Shown: positions 1 to 7,807 of the stretch, piece after piece
Layout of the letters: each line of letters opens with the position of its first letter
Numbering within the stretch: position 1 is the stretch's first letter
Source: Kocuria palustris
GTDB lineage: Bacteria; Actinomycetota; Actinomycetes; Actinomycetales; Micrococcaceae
Assembly: GCF_007666205.1 (NCBI RefSeq)
Contig: NZ_VDOR01000001.1
Coordinates: forward strand, 124,001 to 188,000
Length of the DNA stretch: 64,000 bases
Reading direction: 5' to 3'
Notes under the pieces: generated by a model
What the model was told of the DNA's origin: nothing
Database searches by the model: none
The model's input: the letters and a program-made list of their open reading frames with translations, nothing else
Translations under genes and position numbers: made by a program

Positions 1-255
1 CCGCTGCGCCAGACCCTCGTGGCCCTGAGATCCGGGGCCGTGCTGGCCGATCACAACTCCCCGCCCGCCGCGAGCATGCAGGTCCTGCGCGGGCGCGTGC
101 ACGTGACGGCCCAGGAGCACGACGAGCTCTCCGAGGGCGAGATCGCCGCCCTCACCCACCACCGCCACGGGGTGGAGGCGCAGGAGGACTCCGCGTTCCT
201 GCTGACCACCGTCACCGGCGTGCCCGGGATGGACAGTCACGCCGACGGGGACTGA
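1..255 (+). CDS. cupin-like protein, C-terminal part (cut by left edge)
   Basis: The frame is open from base 1, so the gene begins outside the window; only about 84 C-terminal residues are visible. The segment PPAASMQVLRGRVHVTAQ followed by a run of acidic residues and HHRHGVEAQEDSAFLLTTV reads like the second half of a small cupin beta-barrel: a turn before a strand, then an E-D-S-A-F-L-L strand, as in cupins that follow phosphate or stress genes. The late ATG at base 19 is internal and not the true start. No ligand residues can be checked because the first cupin motif is missing. The next gene is convergent. The family call is moderate and the substrate is unknown. Confidence 0.55.
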   Translation, partial: PLRQTLVALRSGAVLADHNSPPAASMQVLRGRVHVTAQEHDELSEGEIAALTHHRHGVEAQEDSAFLLTTVTGVPGMDSHADGD

Positions 256-273
256 GGCGGCCCGCCTGCCGGC

Positions 274-1140
274 CTAGCTCCGGGCCCAGACGATCTCGCT
301 CGAACCCAGGAGGCGGCCCTGGGGATCCCGCACCCGGGACTGGGTGATCGCGACCCGGCGACCGTCCTTGAGCACCTCGACGCCCACGTCCAGCGTCGGG
401 CCGCCGACGGGCACGGGGCGGTGGTAGGTCGTCTCGATCGCCACGGCGCGCAGGGGCCGGGTCTGCTCCTGCGACTCCGCGCGGGCGGTCAGGACGCGGC
501 TGCCTGCCATCTCGTGCAGGCGCATCTGGATCCCGCCGTGCAGGATCCGAGCGCTGTTCGCCGCCTCGACGCCAGGGACCACAGTGAAGCGGGTCTCGTC
601 GTCGCCGGGAGCCAGGGGGAGGGCCTCGGCCCAGTCCGTCGGGGCGGGGACGTCGCCCCACGCCTCGGTGGGGGCCGAGGCGTCCATCGTGTAGCCGCCC
701 GGGCCGTCGACGGCCATGAACCGGCCGAGCGCCTCGGCGACCGGGCGCCCGTCCTCGCCCACCAGCACGCCGCGAGCGACGATGCCCTCCGGCCGGGCGC
801 TGAGCAGCTGGCCCGCACCGCGCAGCGTCTCACCCGGGAGGGCGGGGGCGAGCTGCTCGAGACGCAGCGACAGCGTGAGCATGGCCTCGCCCGCACCGAG
901 TCCGTCGCGGATCCCCTGGGCGACGGCGATGTCGCAGGCCGCGCCCAGATGGCTCGCGACCGGTGCCTGCGGCATGCGCGACAGGACCGCGAACCGGCCG
1001 TCGTCCATGCGCAGCGCGCGAGTGCTCGAGAGAGCATCGCCAGGCTGGCGGGAGGCGAGCACGACGGTGGCGTCGTCAGCGGTGAAATCGTGCCCGATGG
1101 CCGCCAGGGCGGGCGAGGGCTGCAGCGGCTGGGAGGACAT
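274..1140 (-). CDS. double-hotdog acyl-CoA thioesterase-like protein
   Basis: A 288-residue protein built as two hotdog halves. The second half has the segment ANSARILHGGIQMRLHEMAG (about residues 190-210), a glycine turn and long helix typical of PaaI/4HBT thioesterases. It ends with the usual alternating strand VAITQSRVRDPQGRLLGSS. The first half, with ASHLGAACDIAVAQ, is its structural counterpart. Such proteins hydrolyse acyl- or aryl-CoA thioesters in the cytoplasm; the substrate cannot be told from sequence. It starts with ATG at 1140 and stands alone, convergent with the cupin-like gene and upstream of an MFS gene on the same strand 77 bases away. The family call is good and the specific activity is inferred. 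Confidence 0.7.
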   Translation of the reverse strand: MSSQPLQPSPALAAIGHDFTADDATVVLASRQPGDALSSTRALRMDDGRFAVLSRMPQAPVASHLGAACDIAVAQGIRDGLGAGEAMLTLSLRLEQLAPALPGETLRGAGQLLSARPEGIVARGVLVGEDGRPVAEALGRFMAVDGPGGYTMDASAPTEAWGDVPAPTDWAEALPLAPGDDETRFTVVPGVEAANSARILHGGIQMRLHEMAGSRVLTARAESQEQTRPLRAVAIETTYHRPVPVGGPTLDVGVEVLKDGRRVAITQSRVRDPQGRLLGSSEIVWARS

Positions 1141-1217
1141 GGGCGATGCTCCTGAGATCGAGAGGGGACCCCTTCACCCTAGGCCGTCCGCCGCGGCCGC
1201 AGGAGGGCCGTCCGCGC

Positions 1218-2414
1218 TCAGCTGCGGGCCGCGCGCTCGGCGCCCGAGATCGCCAGGACCGCGCAGGAGAGCCAGATCGCGCTCGCCGGCCCGAGCGGGG
1301 CGGCCACCGCGCCTGCGATCAGCGGCATCCCCACCTGCCCCAGGCGGTTGGCCATGAGCCGCACGGCCAGCGCCGATCCGCGCCAGCTCGCCGGCACGGC
1401 CGTGGTGATCATCGACATCGTCAGGGGCTGCCCGAGGCCCAGGAAGAATCCGCCGATCGCCAGGAGGACGGCGGCGAGCCACACATGCTCCATGACCAGC
1501 GGCGGGATGGCGAGGGCGCCGGCCGAGCCCAGCAGGCTCGCCGTGAGCAGGCCGGACCGGGAGAAGCGCACCACCAGCCGGGGCAGGACCACGCGCGAGA
1601 GGATCGAGGCCCCGCCGCGGATCGCCAGCAGCACGCCCACGACCACGGGCGCCACACCGGCCTGCTCGCCGACGAGCGGCAGGAAGGCGGTGAGGATGTC
1701 GAGCATGGCCAGCAGCCCCAGGGACGCCGCCATCTGCGGCGTCACCCCGGGCGTGCGCATGACGCTGAGGATCGAGGCCTTCGGGGCGCCGTCGTCGTCG
1801 CTCCTTCCCGGCCGCATGGCCCCGGAGCTCGAGCGCAGGACGACCGGCACCATGGCCGCGAGCGCGAGCCCCGCGCCGACCCACAGGGCGAGCTCGATCC
1901 GGGCCAGGCCGTCGGCGGACCCGGTGACGGCCTGCGAGCCCACGAGGGCCCCGCCCAGCAGCGGCCCGACCATCTGCCCGACGGAGTACGACGCCGTGAA
2001 CCAGCCGAAGCCGGCGTCGAGCCGGCTGTCGGGGGCGATGCGCGCGATCGACGTCTGCCCGGCGATCGTGAACGCAAGGTGCCCCAGGCCCAGGACGGCG
2101 CTGGCCGCCGCGATCCCGAGGACCGAGGGCAGCACGGCCAGGCCGATGCCGCCGATCACCAGCAGGGCCACGCCCGCGCCGAGCATCAGCCGCAGCGACG
2201 AGAGGCGGTCCGAGAGCCGCCCCAGCCACAGGGCGGTGAGCAGCGGCAGGACGGCGTAGGCGGCCGTCGTGATGCCGATCGTGAGCGGGCCCGCCCCGAG
2301 GGCGATCAGCTTGTAGCTCGTGATCGGCCGCAGCAGGTTCAGCGCGGTCTGGGTGAGCGCCCCGGCCAGGCACAGCAGCCACAGCCACATCAGGGGGCGC
2401 GGGGAACGAGTCAT
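1218..2414 (-). CDS. MFS transporter, 12 transmembrane segments
   Basis: 398 residues, almost entirely hydrophobic, with the layout of a 12-helix major facilitator. The loop between helices 2 and 3 reads LGRLSDRLSSLR, the usual G-x-L-x-D-R-x-G/S-R motif. A longer cytoplasmic loop (SSGAMRPGRSDDDGAPK, around residue 205) separates the two six-helix halves. The drug-efflux branch of MFS is the closest visual match (GDR-type loop, small size), but no substrate can be assigned. ATG start at 2414. It sits 22 bases downstream of the DedA-like gene on the same strand and may be co-transcribed with it. Confidence 0.8.
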   Translation of the reverse strand: MTRSPRPLMWLWLLCLAGALTQTALNLLRPITSYKLIALGAGPLTIGITTAAYAVLPLLTALWLGRLSDRLSSLRLMLGAGVALLVIGGIGLAVLPSVLGIAAASAVLGLGHLAFTIAGQTSIARIAPDSRLDAGFGWFTASYSVGQMVGPLLGGALVGSQAVTGSADGLARIELALWVGAGLALAAMVPVVLRSSSGAMRPGRSDDDGAPKASILSVMRTPGVTPQMAASLGLLAMLDILTAFLPLVGEQAGVAPVVVGVLLAIRGGASILSRVVLPRLVVRFSRSGLLTASLLGSAGALAIPPLVMEHVWLAAVLLAIGGFFLGLGQPLTMSMITTAVPASWRGSALAVRLMANRLGQVGMPLIAGAVAAPLGPASAIWLSCAVLAISGAERAARS

Positions 2415-2436
2415 CGCAGGCGAGGATACGCCCGCC

Positions 2437-2967
2437 TCAATCGAGGGGCGCGGCGATCTCCGGGTCCAGGCGCCGGCGGGCGTCGCGGCGGCGCCAGTGC
2501 GCGCGCAGGACGATCACGAGCGCGATGAGCACCACGAGGACCGCCGCCGTGATCAGGGGCTCGCGCAGCCACGCCTGGATGACGGCCATGCCGACCGTGC
2601 CGTAGATGCACCCCCACATGAAGGTCCCCGCGAGCATGGCGGGGATCCAGCGCACCAGCGGCATGCGCGTCAGCCCGGTCGTGACGATGACGGCGGTCTG
2701 GAAGCCGACCGTCAGGAAGCAGGCCGGCACCGCGAGCACGCCCCAGCGGTTCACGAAGGCCTCGGCGCGCAGATAGGCCGGCGAGGAGACCACGCGCTGG
2801 ACGAGCCGAGAGCGCCGGCCGCCGCTGCCGGCCGCCCGGGCGATCCAGAAGACGATCGACGTCCGCAGGATGCCGACGGCCCAGAAGAACAGGACGGCCC
2901 CGACGACCGGCAGCGACTCGATCCAGGCCGCCATCGCTTCGACGACAGAGGAGAGCCGGGCGATCAT
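2437..2967 (-). CDS. DedA/VTT-like small membrane protein
   Basis: 176 residues with four or five hydrophobic segments and the DedA/SNARE-associated pattern: an amphipathic segment RWGVLAVPACFLTVGFQTAV, then GLTRMPLVRWIPAMLAGTFMWGCIYG. In DedA proteins the glycine/proline-rich helix with an R-W-P pair contributes to lipid handling. It lacks the classical E/D and R pair of long DedA proteins, and the C-terminal tail is basic (RAHWRRRDARRR). The predicted role is envelope or lipid homeostasis in the cytoplasmic membrane. It starts with ATG at 2967 and is followed by the MFS gene. The family call is fair and the function is not established. Confidence 0.65.
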   Translation of the reverse strand: MIARLSSVVEAMAAWIESLPVVGAVLFFWAVGILRTSIVFWIARAAGSGGRRSRLVQRVVSSPAYLRAEAFVNRWGVLAVPACFLTVGFQTAVIVTTGLTRMPLVRWIPAMLAGTFMWGCIYGTVGMAVIQAWLREPLITAAVLVVLIALVIVLRAHWRRRDARRRLDPEIAAPLD

Positions 2968-3020
2968 CCGGCCACCCTACAAGCGCGTCATCGGGCGGCT
3001 TGGCGACGGGGTGTCGACCC

Positions 3021-3060
3021 GACGGCGGCGCCGACCCCACCGGGGGCCGGCGCCGTCGTC
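3021..3060 (-). terminator. hairpin downstream of the hydroxyacid dehydrogenase gene
   Basis: A 13-base-pair stem (3021-3033 against 3048-3060, one G-U) with a 14-base loop lies just past the stop of the gene on the minus strand ending at 3083. There is no T tract, as is common for terminators in GC-rich actinobacteria. Confidence 0.55.
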
Positions 3061-3082
3061 CCGGATCGGCAGGCCAGAGGCC

Positions 3083-4075
3083 TCAGCCCTTCTTCGCCTC
3101 CGGGTTCACCGGGTACGGCGGGACGTCGCCGCGCGCGATCGCCAGGGCGTTCTCGGCGCACATCTCGCCCATGCGGGCGCGGGCGGACTTCTCGGCCGAG
3201 CCCACGTGCGGAAGCAGGTACGCGTTGGGCAGATCGACGAGTCCCGGGGCGAGCTCGGGCTCGTCCTCGAAGACGTCCAGTCCCGCGGCGGAGATCTCGC
3301 CCTCGCGCAGGGCCGCCACGAGGGCCTTCTCGTCGACCACGGGACCGCGAGCCGTGTTGACCAGCACGGCCGTGGACTTCATGGCACGGAGCTCGGCCTC
3401 GCCGATGAGGTGCTCGGTGCCCTCCGCCAGCGGGACGTGCAGCGAGATGTGGTCGGAGGTCTCGATCAGCTCCTGGAACGGGACCTGGCGCACCCTCCCG
3501 GCCAGATCGCCCAGCTCCTCGTCGGAGACCTCGCGGTCCTCGGGAGCGCGCTGCACGAACACGACCTCCATGCCGAAGCCGAGCGCGCGCCGCGCCATGG
3601 CCTTGCCGATCCGGCCCAGCCCCACGATGCCCAGGCGGGTCCCCGAGACGTCCTCGGAGAGCATCTCGTCGGGCTGCAGCGGCTGGAACCGGCCGCCGCT
3701 GTCGCGCACGAGCTGCTGCATCTCGTAAGCGCGCCGCGCAGCGCCCAGCAGCAGGAGCATGGCGATGTTGGCCGTGGGGTCGGAGACGACGTCGGGGGTG
3801 TTGCCGATGAGCAGCCCGTGCTCGGTGGCCGCGTCGACGTCGAAGTTGTTGAAGCCCACGCCGAAGTTCGCGAAGCCCTTGACCGTGGCCCGCGCCATGA
3901 GATCGGCGTCGACCTTCTGGGACAGCTGCTGGATCACGGCGTCGTACTCGCCGCCGGTCACCGCCGCCTCGAAGTCCTCCCGGGAGATCCCCTCGACGAC
4001 GTCGACCTCACCGGCCTCCCGGAGCATCTCGACCGCGGGACCGGGGACGTTGAAGGTGCACAGGAACGACGGCAT
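3083..4075 (-). CDS. D-2-hydroxyacid dehydrogenase, glyoxylate/hydroxypyruvate reductase type
   Basis: A 330-residue NAD(P)-dependent oxidoreductase. The Rossmann motif GLGRIGKAMARR lies near residue 150. The catalytic triad of the family is visible: Arg in VNTARGPVVDEK, Glu in GLDVFEDEP and His in LLPHVGSAE. VGFNNFDVDAATEHGLLIGNTP marks the substrate domain of the glyoxylate reductase-like branch. The reaction would be reduction of a 2-keto acid such as glyoxylate or hydroxypyruvate in the cytoplasm; other 2-keto acids are possible. It starts with ATG at 4075 and is monocistronic, with hairpins on both flanks. Confidence 0.85.
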   Translation of the reverse strand: MPSFLCTFNVPGPAVEMLREAGEVDVVEGISREDFEAAVTGGEYDAVIQQLSQKVDADLMARATVKGFANFGVGFNNFDVDAATEHGLLIGNTPDVVSDPTANIAMLLLLGAARRAYEMQQLVRDSGGRFQPLQPDEMLSEDVSGTRLGIVGLGRIGKAMARRALGFGMEVVFVQRAPEDREVSDEELGDLAGRVRQVPFQELIETSDHISLHVPLAEGTEHLIGEAELRAMKSTAVLVNTARGPVVDEKALVAALREGEISAAGLDVFEDEPELAPGLVDLPNAYLLPHVGSAEKSARARMGEMCAENALAIARGDVPPYPVNPEAKKG

Positions 4076-4220
4076 GGGGCTTCCTCTCGACGGTCGGACC
4101 GGGCTGTGCGCTGGAGGGCCAGCGATCGCGTGCGGCCCGGGTCACACGCGCGCGCGTCTCATCGTCTCCGGGATCGCGCCGGGAGTCCACTGGGCCGGGA
4201 GCGGTCCCGCGGTCCGGACA

Positions 4221-4262
4221 CGGCTCCGCCCCCGGCGCCACGCGGCGACGGGGGCGGAGCCG
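4221..4262 (-). terminator. hairpin downstream of sodA
   Basis: A perfect 14-base stem (4221-4234 against 4249-4262) with a 14-base loop, 50 bases beyond the sodA stop on the minus strand. It is a probable rho-independent-like terminator without a T run. Confidence 0.55.
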
Positions 4263-4311
4263 ACCGCTCGGCGGCTGCCGGCCGACGGCGGGGAGTCGAC
4301 GACTCAGCGAC

Positions 4312-4932
4312 TCAGATGAGCGAGGAGGCGCCGGAGCAGGCCTTCTCCAGACGCTGCTGGACGTCCTCCCAGTTGACGATGTTCCACCAGGCCTTGACGT
4401 AGTCCGGCTTCACGTTCTGGTAGTCCAGGTAGAAGGCGTGCTCCCACATGTCCAGCTGCAGCAGCGGGAACGTGGCGACGGGGACGCCGTTCTGCTGGTC
4501 GTACATCTGCTCGATGACCAGGTTGCCGGCCATCGGCTCGTAGGCCAGGATCGCCCAGCCGGAGCCCTGGATCGTGGTGGCCGCAGCGGTGAACTGCGCC
4601 TGGAAGGCGTCGAAGGAGCCGAAGGCGTCGTCGATCGCGGAAGCCAGCTCGCCGGTGGGCTTGTCGCCGCCGTCCGGGGACATGTTCTTCCAGAAGATCG
4701 AGTGGTTGACGTGGCCGCCCAGGTTGAACTGGAGGTCCTTGGAGAGCTTCGCCGCACCGGCCGAGTCGCCGTTGGCGCGGGCCTCCTCCATGGACTCGAG
4801 AGCCTTGTTGGCCGCCGTCACGTACGTGTTGTGGTGCTTGTCGTGATGCAGCTCCATGATGCGACCGGAGATGTGCGGCTCCAGCGCGGAGAAATCATAG
4901 GGCAGGTCGGGCAGAACGAACTTCTCAGCCAT
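4312..4932 (-). CDS. sodA: superoxide dismutase, Mn-type
   Basis: 206 residues, disproportionates superoxide in the cytoplasm. Metal ligands are visible in order: His in [13 protein letters not shown], His in [10 protein letters not shown], then Asp and His in [15 protein letters not shown]. The second-sphere position is Gln (YDQQNG), where mycobacterial iron enzymes have His, which argues for manganese. The start was placed at ATG 4932, giving MAEKF. It is preceded at good spacing by a GGAAGGAAG ribosome site. A further in-frame ATG 39 bases upstream lies inside the promoter region and is unlikely to be used. The gene is monocistronic, with a promoter and inverted repeat upstream and a hairpin downstream. 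Confidence 0.95.
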   Translation of the reverse strand: MAEKFVLPDLPYDFSALEPHISGRIMELHHDKHHNTYVTAANKALESMEEARANGDSAGAAKLSKDLQFNLGGHVNHSIFWKNMSPDGGDKPTGELASAIDDAFGSFDAFQAQFTAAATTIQGSGWAILAYEPMAGNLVIEQMYDQQNGVPVATFPLLQLDMWEHAFYLDYQNVKPDYVKAWWNIVNWEDVQQRLEKACSGASSLI

Positions 4933-4954
4933 GACACTTCCTTCCTCTGTCGAT

Positions 4955-4994
4955 GTGACTCTTCCATCCAATAGACGTGAGTCACGCGGGTCAA
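4955..4994 (-). promoter_or_regulatory. sodA promoter with inverted repeat over the -10
   Basis: On the minus strand a -35-like TTGACC (4994-4989) is followed after 17 bases by TTGGAT (4971-4966). Perfect 7-base inverted arms GTGACTC (4955-4961) and GAGTCAC (4979-4985) flank the -10, as an operator would. The assignment is by inspection only. Confidence 0.45.
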
Positions 4995-5046
4995 GGAGGT
5001 TCAGCCGATGGCTGAGCCGCTCGTCGGACCCATGGCGGAGGCTCCC

Positions 5047-6801
5047 TCAGCGGGGGATGACCCGGATCCAGCGCCACCCGTGGGCCTCCAGGAGGATCCC
5101 TTCGCGCAGGTCGATCTCGGAGTCGTCGCGCAGGCGGGTGCCGCGCGGCAGGAACCCGGACAGGGTCTCCCCCGTGACGTACTGGGCCCAGTCGGAGAAG
5201 TTCGCCAGGCACAGCACGACCGTCTCGACGGCCCCGCTGTCCGGGTCCGGGCGCATGCGCTGCAGACCCAGCACGGCGGGGTTGCGGGCGTCGAACGGCA
5301 CGACCTGCTGGCCGTCGAACTCCGGGGCCGACGCGCGCATCTGGGCCAGGCGCCGGATCGAGCCGTAGACCTGGGCGGCCGTGGCGAACAGGTCGTGGCG
5401 CTGCGCGAGCAGCTCGGGCCCGATCCGCGGGCGATGCAGCCAGCGCGGGTCCCCCTCGTGGCCGGGCTCCTCCGCCCATTCCACGTCGTTGAGCACCGCG
5501 AGCTCGTCGCCGAGCCACAGCTCGGGAACCCCTCCCATGGAGAAGGCGACGGCGTGGGCCAGCAGCAGACGGTCGGCGCCGGGCCCGGTGTCCTCGCGGA
5601 GGCCGCTGAGCGAGGCGGAGGTCCCGCACACCCCGGAGACGGTGCGCAGGCACCCGGCGCCGGCGGCGAAGGAGCCGGGGAAGCCCCCGGTGTAGAAGCT
5701 CTCCAGGAACTCGCGATGCGCCTGGGGATCCGTGTCGGGCGGGACCTGGCTGTCGTCGAAGCTCCAGCTCAGGGCATCGTGCTGGCGCACCGGCAGGAGG
5801 TGCCCGGCTCCCTGCGGAGCCGCGTCCACCGCGCGCTCGAGCATCTCGACGCTGCGGGTGGCCAGCGCGCTCCAGATCAGCGACGTCCGCCCGAGCCCCT
5901 GGCCGACCGCAGCCCCGGCGAGGCTCACGTCGCCCGCCTCCTGCGACTCGAGCGTGACCGACGGCGCGGCGATGCGCAGCACCGCGGCCAGCGCCTCGAG
6001 GATCAGCAGCCCCCGGCGGTGGGACTCCCCGGCGTCGTCGTCGCCGCACAGCCGCGAGGCGGCGTCGACCCGCAGGACCTGCGCCCCGCAGCCCGCCACG
6101 TGCAGCAGCTCGCCGACGACGGCCAGCAGCACGCGCGGCGTGGACCAGTCCAGATCCCACTGCTCCGGCCCGGCCGTCGAGCGCACGAGCCGCGGGTCCG
6201 AGGTGCGCGCGGGATCGACCGGGACCCATTCCCCGCCTGCCGCCGAGCGGGCCTGGACCTCGCTCAGCGACAACGGGCGGGACGAGCCGGGACGCGTCCG
6301 GCGGCGCATCTGGTAGAGGTCCTCGAAGTACGGGCTGCCCTCGGCCGCCGCCCGGGCCCAGGGGTGGTCCGAGGCCGTCCGGGACGTCACGACGTCGAGC
6401 ATCAGGGCGATGCCGGACTCCCGCAGCGCCTCGGCGAGAGCCTGCAGCTCCTCGGGGGATCCGAGCCGGGGATCGGTCTGCCGGTGGCTCGAGACGGCGA
6501 AGCCGCCGTCGGGATGCACCGGGTGCGCGCGGAACGGCGGCATCAGGCGCAGATGGGTGACGCCCAGCTCCTGCAGGTACGGGATGCGCTCGCGCACTCC
6601 GGCGAAGCCCCCCGCCCAGCGGTCGGCATAGGCCGCCGCGGCCAGGGTGCCGCCCGACAGCCACCAGGGCTCGGCACCCTCGGCGGAGGCGTCGGCGGCG
6701 CGCAGGGATTCGGGACGGGCGGACCAGGAGTGGGCCAGCACGGAGGCGAGATCGCCGACGACGACCGCCAGCTCCTGCGGCTCGACCCGGTCGCCGTACA
6801 C
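5047..6801 (-). CDS. amylosucrase-like GH13 protein with altered active-site motifs
   Basis: The protein resembles amylosucrase (GH13 subfamily 4) along its length: IPYLQELGVTHLRLMPPF, DGGFAVSSHRQTDPRLGS, RIAAPSVTLES, SMGGVPELWLGDELAVLND and GDPRWLHRPR. The region II Arg and Asp nucleophile are kept (LRVDAAS), and the region IV His-Asp is kept (RQHDALSW). Region I, normally D-x-x-x-N-H, reads DVVTSRT, so Asn-His is lost; the acid/base segment reads ESQEAGD. It may act on alpha-glucans or sucrose, have changed specificity, or be inactive. The listed start is GTG 6801. However, the frame continues upstream with clear amylosucrase-type sequence (IAWARLADEQIGALPRADEF), so the true protein is at least 35-40 residues longer. 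Confidence 0.7.
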   Translation of the reverse strand: MYGDRVEPQELAVVVGDLASVLAHSWSARPESLRAADASAEGAEPWWLSGGTLAAAAYADRWAGGFAGVRERIPYLQELGVTHLRLMPPFRAHPVHPDGGFAVSSHRQTDPRLGSPEELQALAEALRESGIALMLDVVTSRTASDHPWARAAAEGSPYFEDLYQMRRRTRPGSSRPLSLSEVQARSAAGGEWVPVDPARTSDPRLVRSTAGPEQWDLDWSTPRVLLAVVGELLHVAGCGAQVLRVDAASRLCGDDDAGESHRRGLLILEALAAVLRIAAPSVTLESQEAGDVSLAGAAVGQGLGRTSLIWSALATRSVEMLERAVDAAPQGAGHLLPVRQHDALSWSFDDSQVPPDTDPQAHREFLESFYTGGFPGSFAAGAGCLRTVSGVCGTSASLSGLREDTGPGADRLLLAHAVAFSMGGVPELWLGDELAVLNDVEWAEEPGHEGDPRWLHRPRIGPELLAQRHDLFATAAQVYGSIRRLAQMRASAPEFDGQQVVPFDARNPAVLGLQRMRPDPDSGAVETVVLCLANFSDWAQYVTGETLSGFLPRGTRLRDDSEIDLREGILLEAHGWRWIRVIPR

Positions 6802-6921
6802 CCCGTGGACGAGGTCGACCAGCCCGCCGAGGTGCTCGTCGAGCCGACGGCGGAACTCGTCCGCCCGGGGGAGGGCGCCGATCTGCTCGTCCGCCAGCCG
6901 GGCCCACGCGATGCGCAGCAG

Positions 6922-7428
6922 CTCGGCCCGGGGCTCATCCTGACCCGTCGCGCCCCTCGGCGGCTGCGCGGAGGGGGCATCGAGGCCGACGAGCCGCAGC
7001 GATGCGGCTCCGCGCCTGCCTGCCGCGGCGGCGCGGAAGCCGGATCCGCCACGCGGCCCCCCAGCGGGCTCGGGGGCCGGCGGATCGTGCGGCGGCGGCT
7101 CGCCGCCGTCGGCGAGGCGGGCGCGGATGGCGAACTGAGTGATGTCGTCTCCCTGGTGTCATCCCGCGCAGCGGATGCGGGAACGGACTCAGGATCGCCA
7201 TCGACTCCGAGTGGGGCATGCCGTCCGACGAGCGGCTCCTGGGCGCGATCACCAAGGGCGCTTCCAGTCAGGACCCGGCCAGCATAGCGACCGCCTCGCA
7301 GGACGCCACTTCGTTGCATGCCGGCCCCGTTTCATTGCACGACGGCCCCGTGGGCCCTTCAGGGGACGTGACGGCAGATGTCGGGAGCTCCGGGCGCCGA
7401 GGCGGCGTCGTCCACCGTGACGCACAGG
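6922..7428. other. leader of the GH13 gene and non-coding stretch; no gene seen
   Basis: The GH13 frame stays open up to a stop at 7159-7161 but contains no ATG, GTG or TTG, so the true start is unclear. It could be a CTG near 6921 (with GGATGAG upstream), a rarer codon, or a frame error in the sequence. From about 7160 to 7428 I see no coding sequence with a ribosome site. GC content is slightly lower than in flanking genes. Promoter elements for the GH13 gene should lie here, but none is convincing. Confidence 0.4.
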
Positions 7429-7802
7429 CGGTCCACACGACGATCCACAGAGTTCTCCACAGATGGTGGACAGTCCACGGGATGAGCCACAGGTTGTCCA
7501 CCGAGTTCTCCACAGGCTCCGCTCGGCAGCCTCCCGGCACGAGCGTCATCGGCACTCGTGAGACCGCTGTTTCCCCTGGTCATCCCCGGGATCATCGTGG
7601 TTCGACGATCTCGACGACAGCCCATAGCACACGACGAGGGGCGGTGACGATCTGTGGATCGTGTCCTGCCGCCTGTGGAGACCCGGTGGACAGCGCGGCC
7701 TTCCCTGTGGAGAGACCGGGAGGGCCTGGGGATTCCCACAGGGGGGCACTGGCCGACCGCCGCCTCATGACAGGGCGCCGAGTCTCCCCAGGCTGTGGAC
7801 AG
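7429..7802. repeat. cluster of DnaA-box-like 9-mers in two opposed arms
   Basis: About a dozen sequences close to the actinobacterial DnaA box TTGTCCACA crowd this intergenic region. Forward copies: CGGTCCACA 7429, CGATCCACA 7441, TTCTCCACA 7453, TTGTCCACC 7494, TTCTCCACA 7506. Reverse copies, read on the minus strand: CGATCCACA at 7653-7661, GTCTCCACA at 7674-7682, CTGTCCACC at 7685-7693, CTCTCCACA at 7706-7714, CTGTCCACA at 7794-7802. The left arm is mainly forward and the right arm reverse, with about 140 bases between them. No dnaA, dnaN or gyr gene is nearby, so this is more likely a DnaA-titrating or accessory locus than oriC. Confidence 0.5.
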
Positions 7803-7807
7803 CCGGC

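Noticed and set aside
1146-2528. Long plus-strand frame rich in Arg, Gly, Asp, His and Gln
   Set aside because: Shadow of the MFS gene on the other strand; composition is typical of antisense GC-rich frames, with no ribosome site or family motif.
7429-7802. True oriC
   Set aside because: No dnaA, dnaN, gyr or recF nearby, and no AT-rich unwinding element; kept as a DnaA-box-like cluster only.
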